64,000 bases of DNA from Pterobdella sp. o SKG-2022 (Eukaryota; Annelida; Clitellata; Hirudinida; Piscicolidae): NCBI GenBank assembly GCA_964035795.1, contig OZ038320.1, forward strand, positions 23,082,589 through 23,146,588, in the 5' to 3' direction. Shown one piece after another: positions 36,033-48,900 of the stretch. Under the pieces are notes generated by a model. It was not told the origin of the DNA. It did no database searches and worked only from the letters and a program-made list of their open reading frames with translations. Position 1 is the first letter of the stretch. The number at the start of each line of letters is the position of its first letter. The position numbers were made by a program, and so were the translations under genes.

Positions 36033-36918
36033 AAGAATAGGTGGAGTTTATTACAGCTGCTGTTGCTGTTATGTTTCTATATGAATATTCATGAGAAAAA
36101 TATCATAATGAAAAGTTTTAATCAACAATAAGAATAAAAAGAATGAGAAAGTTTGTGAATAAGAATAAAAACAATGATGTTTTTAAACATATGCATAATA
36201 AAAAGGGAAAGATTTAAATACTTCTTAGCTGTGACGTGGAAGATGTGAGTTGGAATGAATTTGATGGAATACCGAAACTTCCAGAAAATTATTTTTGCAA
36301 TCTTATTATTTTCCACGTCATTTTCTAAAACAAAATTTAAGCAAGAATTTCACTTGTTTTGTAATTTAACTTAATTTGAATTTGAATAAAATTTATAAAC
36401 TACTTTTGAAAAAGCTAGGTTTTAAGGCAACAAACTCTTATATCTTCGTTTCGGAATTTTAGAGCATTTTGGGAAATTAAAAGAATTTCTAAATTATTGA
36501 AGCAAACTATGAATAAATAAGAAGAATAAATAACTTAATAACTTATTACTTTTTATCATTCATAATATTATTACTTTCAAATTTAAATTTTTAGTTCATT
36601 TCACATGGGGATGAATTTGATATTTAATTTGCTGATTAACAAATGTCATTTTTATAAATATCAATATTTCTTACTTATTTCATCATTGAAAAAGTAAGTT
36701 TGTGGAAAAAATGTCTTAGAATCCGTAAAAATAATCTGATAAATTTTTTATAAATTGATTTTCACTATAAAAATTTTTTCGATTAAAAAAAATTTATGTG
36801 ATTTTATTTGTAGTATTTTCAAACTCTGAAAAAATTTTATTTCCTTAGCACACCTTTATCTTTTGTCTACGTTTCACCTAGGCAATCAGTTTTATTTGCA
36901 CCATTATAAATTATAAAA
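36033..36918. other. Divergent promoter region
   Basis: Head-to-head gap between the dehydrogenase (leftward) and MFSD5 (rightward). It is AT-rich, with no coding signal. The frame at 36122-36316 on the minus strand has no recognisable homology. Confidence 0.4.
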
Positions 36919-39900
36919 ATGAACATTTTTATAGCAGGATTTGCTATTTTAATTTTTGTGTGTGTGGCATTGTTTTTATATTCCAAAAAAACTATACCTG
37001 TTTCTAAAGATGAAAGTTTCAGAAGTTTTCAAAGAACCTATTTGATCGTATATTTACTTGCTGCAGGTAGATCAAGTTAAATTGAATTAGTTAATTTCAA
37101 TCAAAAAACTGTTTCAATTATAAAAATATGATTAATTAATTGTTTTACGTTAGTAAAAATACAAAATAACACATAAAGCCAGTGATTGGTTGCAAGGACC
37201 CTACGTTTATGCCTTGTACCAAAGTTATGGCATGAGTAGCCATGATATAGAATTACTTTTCGTGGCTGGATTTGGAAGTAGTATGGTTTTTGGAACTGTA
37301 GTTGGCTCTATTGCTGATAAATAGTAAGTGGTCAAATAGTCTTTGTATGTTATAACTTATCTTCTACTAACACTGGAAAACATGTTAAACAAAGTTCAAG
37401 TTATATTGAAAAATATGTAGTTCGACTTGGAAATTTTTGTGGGTTTTAGTTATTAAAATACCAATTACTAGGAAAAATCATCACCATCATTAGAAAAAAG
37501 ATTTTTTGAAAGTGCTGTTTTAATGAAGTGGAGAGGACATGCTGTTTTTTGTAGTCTCAACCATATTAAACAATGACAGTTGATTTAAAATTTAGCATAA
37601 TATCTAACATTATAACTTAAATAATTATTCAGAATAATTCTTTCAAAATTAATGAAAAAGTTTTCTTTTTAAGTTTACATAATTTATAGTGAAATTTTGA
37701 TACTATTGAAATTGTTTCAATGGTTCAAATGATAATAAACATTATTCATATTCTAATGTAAAATCCAAAATTCCATTTGACAATTTAATGATAAATCAAT
37801 AAAAATCAATAATCATTGTCTCAAACATTCTCAAACAGTGGCAGAAGAATGAACTGCATTTTTTATGGGGTTTTTTATGGCCTATCTTGCCTCACTAAGG
37901 TTTTGGAGCTTGAAACAAATTTAAAAGTATATTTGTTCAATATAAATAGCTTGTCATCATGAGTTTGACATGCTCAATAACATTTTTTCAAAGATTACTT
38001 CAAGTAATTGACAATCATTTGAGTAATATTCCATATTATACTTCTGTAAATGTTCCATTGGTATAGTAACTGCAGCATAATATAATATAGAAATTGAAGA
38101 ACTCAATGAAATTTAAAAAAAAAAGAAATTTAAAAAATAATTAAATAATAACAGTTTATTCATGTGATAAATGAAATTTAATCCATACAGCAAAAATATA
38201 ATAGAATGGTTTTAAGTTTAGGTTAATAACAAGGCACTGATATATTCGTTCAATTCAATATTTATTGAACTATTTATTAAAATAATGATGAATTTTATAT
38301 AACAATGACCCACAATGACCACAGCATTTCAACAACTTCTCAATTCTTATGATTGGACGGTTTTTGGGAGGTATTGCTACTTCCATACTCTATTCTGCCT
38401 TCGAATCATGGGTCATTTTGGAGCACCATAAGGTGATCTTTTGTGAATTTTAATATGTTTGATGCATAGAAGAATAGACACATTCGATCGTAATGCATTA
38501 ACTCGCTTGTGACCGAACCTCTTTCAGCTATAGTTGTTCTGAAACATTGTGTTCTAGTATATATAAGTTTTAGCAGTACAAAGATTTAACCCGAATAAAA
38601 GCAAGCGATCATGGGGGATCTTACGTGGGATAAGCTTAATGAAAACTTTTCCTCTTATGGTATATAAGTTATGATTATTGAATTTTCTTATAAAAATTTT
38701 ATTTTTTGAAGTATTTATGTATTTATAACAAACAAGTCATCTTAAGCAACTAAAATAATACTACATAGAACATAGTGAAAAAAGCTGTCAATAAAATCTT
38801 GAATTTTCAAGATAAGTTTATTTGAATTTTTGCTGAAGATCGGCAAATCTTAATTAAACATTGAAGACATACGCTTAGTCGATATAAAAATAATTTCAAA
38901 CATGTGGTATTATTGATAGAAATAAAAAGAACATTGTTAATTTGTATGAAATTTCACATTGAATTATTGGACCCAAACCATTCTAAAACTGTTACACGTC
39001 AAAAGAATGCTCATTCTAAAGTCTAATTGCTAAACGTCAAAATAAAACGAGCATTTGAGCAGTCTAATTGTTAACATATATAATAAATTCGTAACAGTAG
39101 ATTAAAGATCAAATTAAATTGATTTCATTTATTAAAATTGTATGAATGAGTAAACATTTGTCAAAATTTTGAAGTTTTTTGAGCAAAAATTCAAATAAAC
39201 ACAGAATATTTGTTGGAAGATAAGATTATTTGTCTTATGAATATTTCTCACATTGCAAAGTATGTCATACTAAGGTAGTTTTATATTAGCTTGTTTCAAA
39301 TCATTGGCATTGAGAAAAGCTTCATATTCGAATTTTACCAGTAAACTTTAAATTATGAGAATTTATAAGAACATGTAGAAAAAATTTTTATTTAGCTAAA
39401 ATTTCTAACAAGTAAAACCTTTGAAAAACTCATATTCGAATGCTTATTTTCATTATAGTATAAACTTAAAGTATTTTTTTAATGGTTTCGTTAAGTTTGA
39501 GAATATAATAATATCATTAATCGTTAATTATAAAAAATTTTAAGGTTTCTAGTTAGTATTATATTAACGTTCAGAATTGACTATGTTTTGGCTTAGTTCT
39601 ATAACATATGTTAACTATTGGTTAAGCTTCACACACGCAAGGCCTTTATGGATTAGAATATATGACTAATGATCTCAAAATGTTAACTTTGTTGAAGCAT
39701 GTATGAATTTAATTCAGTAAATCAAGGGAATTTCTTAAAATATTTAAACTTGCTATATTATTTAAAATATTCAGATTGTTATGTTTTCGTTTATATTATC
39801 ATTATAAGGCTGTACTCATGACTGAATCACTTTTGGAATGGGTAATTTTGCAAAAAAATGTCAAAATCTTTTTTTCACTTTTTTCCAGCTTTTTTTTTAT

Positions 39901-42900
39901 AATAAATAACTACACAGTTGAGTAGAGCAGATTTATAAACATCCAAAATCATTTATTCAAACATTCGTGACTATAATGCATTAAAAGTTCGAAACAAATG
40001 CTTTTGAAGTGCATCTGCTATGGGTCTTCCATGGGAACGTTTTAAAAAAATCTTTAGCTTTAATTCTTTCTTACCTTCTTTTGATAAAACTTTTATTATC
40101 TAACTTAAAATAAAAATTTTTTTGGTTATTATCTTTTCATCATCGGTTTTAGTTTGAATTAGATTTTGAATAAAATGATCAGAAATATTAAACATATATT
40201 TTCATGAACTCGGGAACTTCCCTTGATGGAGTTTTTTAAATACATGTGAAAAGCGCTTCTATATTCAATTTTATTCATTCTCTTGCAGTTTTTGAAGAAA
40301 AAATTCAGTAGTACAAGCATAACAATGAAATTCGAACATTTGTTCTTTTTAGAGTCATTTTAATGCTAATGTTTCATTGAGAAAAATTACGTCATGTCAC
40401 CGAACTGATGATCGAATGCACAAATACTACCACTTCACTGAGAATAATTTGCGCCTCAGTTGCTTGCCTTGGCGCTATATAAATAGTTATTATTCTTAGT
40501 TATTATTATTATTATATTTTTTTATTGATTAAATGAATGTTATAAAAATTCTATTTTAAATATGAAAACTATATAACGATCACAGAGAGGATTCGATCCT
40601 CCATTGTTAGGCTCCCTGTTTAGCGTTGCAGTTTTTGGAAACTCTGTCGTTGCCATCATAGCGGGTGTCGTGAGTCAAAAGGCTGCCGATATTTTTGGAT
40701 TTGTGTGAGTGGTTATTTTGTTATTTATTTTAGCTCATACTGTTGTATGTCCTAATAACTGATAAAAACGACTTTCAGGAGATTCAAATTTTTATGATTT
40801 TTTGCATAAAAAATTACAAAATTTGAAAAATGCGAAAAAATGAGTTTTAATAACTCATTTTTTCGCATTTTTCTCTTTCAGTTTTACAAACTTAATACAA
40901 AGAAAACAACCAGGATGAAAATAGAACGAAAAATTGCAATATGAGAGAAATGCCTTGAAATGATACTGATGAGCAAACATAGTTCTGGCATTTTTATTTA
41001 TGCACTCCACAAAAATTTTTACAAATTTTTCTATAAATCATTTTTCTGCCTCACAATAATTTTTGCCACAATACTTCGCTATTTGAATCAAGCACTTATT
41101 AACTGAATAATAATACGAAGCTTTTCGTAAGTTGAACTCACATTATCAAGTGTTATTATTCAGTTAATAAAAGTGTTTGATTCAAATCATTTGTTAATAG
41201 GCTAGTTTAGTGAATCACAACTTCGCTATTATTTGGACTTTTATTGATTTAGTTTTTCATTCTGCTGGTAAGGCAAGTGTTTGGTCGTTTGTGATTTATA
41301 CTCTTTCAAAGCATTTTTGGAAAATTTGACATTGCGAGCTCGTCTTGGGGAAAAGTTATTTTATCGAAGTTTTTAATAGTTTTAGTTCCAAATTTGTTTA
41401 AATCTAATATATTGTTTTCATTATATATTCTATTATTTTATATTTAGAAGTTTTTATATTGTAAATTGATAATTATTCCATAACTTTTGTTCTGAATTTA
41501 TTTCTATCTCTTTAAAAATTTATCAGCAATAATGACAGCTTTCCATAGTTACATGATAAAATTGATGCATTTATTTCACCAGGGCACCATTCGATGTTTC
41601 TCTCATTTGCTTGGTTCTCATGGTTGGTATTTCTACTGTTATTTAAAGTTATATACTTTATGTATTGAAATTTATGTCATTGAGCGAGATGGTTCGTGTG
41701 CTTGATATTCTTTCTATGGAAAGTTTTTCTTGTAACGAACGAATCGTTGTTTTTTATATGCTTTTCGATTAAGCTAGATATTAACTATTTCTATCGTTAA
41801 ATGTATTATGTAATAAAAAATTTATTATAGGTTAATGGGGTTTTGAAACTTGCTTCAAAATAAATTTCTCAGTATATTTTTATTTCATTATTATTATTTA
41901 TTATTATTATTATTATTATTCGTTACAGCATACTGCTTTTTTTTCCGCTGTGATTGTACTTGGGGCTGGTTGTGACTCACAACCTGGGCACACCCAAAAC
42001 GCTTTTTGTTTCTAACACTTACCGCAAAATCCTTGTCAAGCCTGAAACTGCTAACAAAATTATTCCAAGAGATGAGATGTATGAGGTGAGTCTTTTTGGC
42101 AGAGTACCGAGTGCTCCTACTAATATGAAAATTTTTTCAAACTCCACATTTCATAGTTTCTTAATTTCTCGGCATAAGTATCTGTATTTTTCACACTTCA
42201 TTATTTTTTTCTTCGACTCTCACATATCCAGGCACCGCAATGTCTGTTATTATTAGGTAGTCTAGCCTTTTTTACACAATAAAAATGTCTTGTCTTCTAG
42301 TCTCTAGTATATGATCCGTGAAGATTTTCAGCTCTATGCTGATACCATTGGTCACTGGCAGTGAGTCTATATTTTTTGGCTAGAGACCAATGAACAACTG
42401 TTGCGAACCTGTCGTGCCTTGCCTTTTATTGATTTTTTCATACTTGAAAATGTTATGTTGATAACGATAAGCTTTGTATCTTAATAAACTAATTAGTGTT
42501 TTTGCCTTTTATTCTTTTTGAGCCAGTTTTTTGCATTCAAAAACAAGGTGACTAACCTTCTCATCTGCCTATTTGCACATTCTGAGCAGTGGTGAAAAGT
42601 TTTCTTCCTCGACCTTGGTCTTTCTGTAGTTAGTTCTGAGAGTTTGTTCTTGCGCAGCTGTCAGCAGGCTCTCGGTTTTTTTAAAGGGTCCCTCTTATCA
42701 ACCATGATCTGATATTACGTCTATCTGCTGTCTGTCTTTCGAACTGCCCATGCAAAATTATTTCTTTCCAACCTTTTTGTTTGTTTTTTTTTCAATTTGT
42801 TCATCAACTTTTTTCTATTTTTAATGAATTGCAACGATTTTGACCATTTTTTCATTTGGTCATCTTTCAGTTGCTTTACATAATCTTAAAGGCTGTTTTT

Positions 42901-45900
42901 TCGTTCTGACACATTCTTCCACTGATATTGAGCCTCCTTCTTTTCGGGGTAAATATATTCTTGCAACATTAGACCTGAGATGCAATGCTTTATGAATTTT
43001 TAGCAATTTCCTCGTTTTTCTATCAAGGTTTTCCAACTCTTTTTCGCTCCACTTCACGATTCCACCACTATTTCTCACAGTGGCAACAGCCCATTCATTA
43101 ATACCTCTCATTAAATTACCACTATTTAATTTTTCTTTCAAAAGTTTTCTTACTCTTCAAGAATTCTGCTTTGACTATGTTTTTGGTTTCAGTGAGTTTT
43201 AGTTCTTCTCCTTCAAGTAAACCGAGATACTTATATGCTTGTTTTCCCAAATCCTTCATTAAATCGCAAGCATATTCCATTGTCAAATTTTTTCCCCTCT
43301 TCAGTATTGTACATGCGCGTTTGCTTAGTCCAAAGTTCATCTTTATGTCATCAGAAAATATTTTGACTGTATTAACGAGGTTTTCAAATCCTTTTTTGGC
43401 AAATAACTTCAAATCATCCATAAAGAGAAGGTGGTTTATTTTGAATTCATTTTTCAAGTTTCAGCTCATCGATGTTGTTCTTAAAACTACGGTTAGCGGG
43501 ATTGACGCTATAATGAGGATTAGCGGTGATAGTGAGTCAGATCGGAATATACCGCGTTTTATCTTGATGTTTGCTAGTTTTTCTTCCTGTTGTTCTAGAT
43601 TCGTCTCCCATAGCGGGAGCACTTATCATTTCCAAGCTTATGAGTATCCATGAGTGTAATATTATGACATAGACTTTTTGGTAATCTATCCAAGCCTACT
43701 GGTTTTTCTGGAACTACTGTTCAGCATTGTAGTTTTATCCAAATTAGATGGTCTTTGGTACCTCTTGTCATTTTTATTATTATTATTCTTATTATTATTA
43801 TTTTTTATTTTCATGTTTTTAATAAAACTTTTTAATATTTTTATTTTTATTGACAACTTTAAAAGATGGTGATGTTGGTGAAGACGTGGGTTGAAAACTA
43901 CGGAGATCAGACAGCTACCACTTCACAATCTTTTTCTTCAGCCTGGACTGCCATTAAAACAGGTTCTAATCAATGCACCAAGCTTGATATGTTATTTCAG
44001 ATGATACTGGTGTAAGGCTTTTTCAGCTAATATGCATATATGTAACGCTGTAAGACTGAAAGTTTTGCTAGTTTTTTTAGTTCACAAAGATGTAACTTTT
44101 TGATGCGTCAGAAGTCTATATTGTTTGAGGCTGTTTAGTTGAGATTGCTTTATGAGTTTTTCATTTCAATCTGTGCTCATCAGGACTGAAACAAAAACGT
44201 TGAAGAAAATGATTAAATTGATATCAAACATCTGTGTGGTTTTAATGCCCCTTTTGATATAGTTAGTTCATTAATCAATAGATATTTCTAGTCACTTATT
44301 GAGAACATCAATCAATTGTACAAGTATTCTCGGTATATAAGAATTTCTTACACTTAGTATAAAAGCGACCAAAAACTTATAAATGCATGTGTCTTGTTAA
44401 AAAAATTTTTTGTAATGAAATTGATAATAATTCAAGGTGCATCATTCAATGACACAATGTTATTCATAAGAGTATTATATGAATAACACTGGTGCACTCT
44501 TTCGCCTTTCGGCTCTACTAAGCAATTGGGTGAATGAATCAAATTGTTGTGACCTAAAAATTATAGTTTTAATGAATATCGGTAAAAAGTCTGATGAAAT
44601 AAGTAAATTAATATAAATTAGGATTTATCGGGAAAAAAATTCACATAATGAATTATATTTAGGAAATGTATTGATTGGAGGATGCATTTAGAAAGCAAAC
44701 TTACATGACTAAGCATAGGCATGGTGAGACACTTGGATGTTTATTCACCAAAAACTATGTTCTATGAATGTAAATGAAAAGTATTTATAGGTTGTTAATG
44801 GGCTTTTATAATAGAAATCAACATAAAAAACTATTAAATTTTTCAAGAGTAAAAAGGGAACAAATAACATAATACAGAAATTCAAACTTTTTTTAAATGT
44901 TTTCATATTTAATGTATCAATCTTTTCACCATAATTCTAACTTTTGTGAAACATCGTACGTAATATCCGATTATTTGGAAAAAAATTTTAATTAAAACAA
45001 TATACTTATTACTTTTGAAATCATAACTTTCAGTTAAGTACGTCTTTCTCATAAAATTATATTATTTTTATTTTAAAAAATCTTCACTCATATTGTACTG
45101 AGCCAAAATTATCGTTTTTTTCGTTCAACCAAATTATTTATTTATTTAATTTTGAAACATATTTTTTGGAAACTCAGCTTAAACCAATGTTATAAATTTC
45201 AATGTGTATAATTTCAAAATAAAACACATATTTTTGAAATAATTTTTATAGATAATTTCATACTCATAAAAAAACTAAGAATACTTATATTTTATGATAA
45301 AATTCAACATATCGAAAATTAGTTTTTTATAAAGAACTAATGCACCTGAAACTGCCTTATTTTGAAGTATATAAAAAATATCAAAAAAAAACTACATGAA
45401 ATATTCCAAAGTTGCATTCAAACTCACATGTCATTTTCCAAAAACCCCTAACACAGACAGGAAAGTGTTGTGTTTAGGATTGATCCAGTCTTTCTTTGAG
45501 GGCTCTATGTACACGTTTGTGTTAGAATGGACTCCCGTTTTGGACCCTGAAACTCCTGGAGCTGAAGGCATTCCGCATGGCATCATCTTTGCTGCTTTCA
45601 TGGTTATATATGCACTACGTATAACGATGCATATACTTAAAAACTTAGATCAAGTTTAAGCACTTTTTTGAAATGATAAAATTTTTTAAAATAAATGTAT
45701 TTAGGATTTGTATAAATTGAACTGTAATTTTTAAATTCTTTCAGAATGATGTTTGAATAATTATATACATATAAAAAAATACATATTAACAGGTATCCGT
45801 TATGATTGGCTCAAACTTATTTGAGTTGTTGAGAAAGAAAAACACCATAGAATCATTCATGAGGTATCACATTGCTCTACTGAAGCTTCGTCATCTTGTT

Positions 45901-48900
45901 TCGTATAAATTTCTTTTGAAACTTTATTAAAGTCTATCAAAAAACTCAAATTTAGTTACCAGTAGATTTTTCATTTGTCTATTCAGTGTTTTTCAACATA
46001 TGGGCATAACTTAAGACATCAACTCAGCGCCTTAACTTTTAGGCCTACTAGTGCAGATCCTTTCGATCGCTCTGAATGGAAAGGCCGACTTCAAGATAGA
46101 ACTTTCAAAAAGCCCAACACTTAGTAAAGGAAAACGGGCTATAAAAAGAATTTGATTGATTGATTACCCAAAGTCCAACCCTAACCTCCTCGCGGCGGGT
46201 GATGATAACGGGTTCGTGTCAAAGCTATGCCGTCGGAAACTCGTGTTTCTGGTAAGGCCTCCCAAGGCGGACAGGTTTGACACTGGCAGTAAAAGGCTGC
46301 GACCCGGCTAACATGGGGCAATGGTGAAAACTTCTGCCTCTGCGTCTGTGGATAGTCTAGGGCAAGCAGTTGTTTTTTCTGTCACAACCTGGGTGACAGT
46401 AGCTTCTGCAGCTGGTGTCTAAATATCTTTACTTCTATGGTGTAAAGCAGTGGTTCAGCGGAAAAGTACTCTCACTAGGGTACCAACGGTGAGGCATGTA
46501 GCTCAAGTTAGTAGGAAACGGTGGAGGTCTTAGACTGCCAAGAGTGTTCAAATTGGTGCAAGGAAGGGCATCCTGCCGCTAAAAAACTAGCCAAACAAAA
46601 CATGAAGACAATACAAAATTCACCTATAGGCGCTGCTGTCACAATAGTGTGGACAGTGACGTCTCCGGCTTGGTTGCGCGAGGACATGGAGCAGCAGAGT
46701 CGGGCCCTTGTGGCAACTCAAACGAATGTCCAAACATACTTCGGGTCAGTAGTCTGAACGTTGGTACACTTAAGAGAAAGGGTGATGAGATGATGGAAAT
46801 GTTGTCTCGTAGAAGGTTGGATTTTTGTTGCGTTCAGGAAACGAGATGGAAAACTTTGGTTAAAATGATCGATGGTAAAAATTTGATGTATAAGTATTTT
46901 GGTTCTGGTTTAGGCAATAAGTTTGGTGGTGTGGGTATTTTGCTATCAGAAAAATGGTGGGAAAATGTTTATGAGGTCACTAGGATATCTGATCGGATAA
47001 TTGCCATTCGTCTGGTTATTGGTAAGAAGGTCTTCGCCATTATATGCATCTATGCTCCTCAGTCAAACTTGAGTGAAAGTAATAAAGACGAGTTCTACCA
47101 CTCCTTGCAAGGTGCTTTAGCTAAAATCACACACACACAAGAAGTGCTGATATGCGGTGATTTCAACAGGCACATTGGAGCAAGTGCTGCTGGCTATGGA
47201 GAAGTGCATGGGGGCTTAGCATTCGGGAAAAGAAATGCGGATAGTGAGAGGGTCTTGGAATTTTCCGTTACAAACAATCTGTTAGTTGCAAATTCGTGGT
47301 TTAAGAAAAGGTCGGAAAATTTGGTAACATATCAAGCTGGTTTATACTCTACCCAGATTGACTGTATGCTCTGCAGGAGAAGATTATTGAAATATGTTAC
47401 AAATGTGAAGGTGATCCTTGGTGAAGAGTGTGCTTTTCAGCACAAACTTGTAGTTGCAGTACTGCGCATTCCTCCCATCAAAAAAGTGAAGAAACAGTTT
47501 GAACCACGAATTAAAGTTTGGAAATTACTTAATCCCGATGTGAAAGCCCAGTTTTCTGCAAAGTTCACTTCCCTTGCTAACCAAAAAGGTCCAGCTAAAA
47601 AGTCTGTGAATAACAACTGGCTTTTTCTTAAGAAGAACCTGTTATCAACTTCGAAACACGTCTGTGGAGTCTCTTCCAAGGTGCCATGGAAAAGACAGAC
47701 GTGGGGGCGAAATAGTGAGGTAGACGCCGCTGTGACTGAGAAAAGAAAATTTTTCAAATTATGGAAAGTGGGTGGGAGTCGTGATGCCTATGTCTCAGCT
47801 AAACGAGCATCTAATCGCATAGTATACCATGCCAAAAATGAGGCTTTAAAATGTCATCTTCAGAAGAATAAGGCTGATTTTACCAACATCTTTCGTCTAG
47901 CCAAGCAAATAAGGCATAATAACCAAGATTTTGTGGGCGAGAAACCATTACTAAATGACACGGGCACGTTGTCATTAGATGACTCAGCAAAGAAAGCCGC
48001 ATGGAGAGAATACTATGTCCGCTTACTTAATCATGAGTTTGCATGGGATGAAAATAATCTCTCTGATGTACTGCCGGTAAAAGGTCCAAGTCATCCTATC
48101 ACTAATGATATGGTTCGTAAAGCCGTTTGTAAAATGATTCCTGGAAAAGCTGCTGATCCATCTGGAGTCGTGTCTGAAATGATCAAGGCATCTGGTGGCG
48201 CAGGCATCGAGCTTATACGGGACCTCATCAATGCTATCATAGCTCAAAATTGCATTCCGTCAGATTGGCAATATAGTTACATAGTTAATCTGTAGAGGTG
48301 ATGCGTTGGTCAGAGGTAACTATAGAGGCTTGAAACTGATGGACCATTTGATGAAAACCGTTGAACGTGTGGTGGAAGCTCTCATCAGAAGAAATATAAA
48401 TATAGATGAGATGCAGTGCGGTTTTATGCCTGGGCGTTGCACCACTGACGCTATATTTATTCTACGCCACTTGCAAGAGAAGTACATGGCTGCCAACAAA
48501 CCACCTTTCTTGGTCTTTGTTGACCTGGAAAAGGCATTTGATCGCGTTCCTCGGAAGATAATATGGTGGGCTATGCGGAAACTTGGTGTTGAAGAGTGGT
48601 TGGAGCATATGGTTTAGGTTATGTATGTGGATGTGAAAAGCATGGTAAAGGTTGGTGATGGGTGCAGCAAGAAATTTGGTGTGGATGTAGGCGTACATCA
48701 GGGTTCAGTTCTGAGTCTTTCTTTTCATTATAGTAATTGAAGCTGTTTCTATGGGGTTACGGATTGGTTCTCCATAGAAACTGCTGTACGCTGATGATTT
48801 GGTAATTATTTCTGAAACATTAGAAGGTTCGGTTTCTAGGTTGAAAAAATGGAAAAATGGCTTAGAGGTTAAAGGGCTTAGGGTAAATATGGTGAAAACG

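Noticed and set aside
43171..43653. Plus-strand open frame of 160 codons rich in Ser/Phe
   Set aside because: It is the antisense of the RLE LINE reverse transcriptase. The minus strand carries the RT motifs.
46160..46350. HDV-like self-cleaving ribozyme at the LINE A' 5' end
   Set aside because: Leaders of related LINEs can carry one, and GTGTCAAA/TTTGACAC could form a stem, but I could not lay out the nested double pseudoknot by hand.
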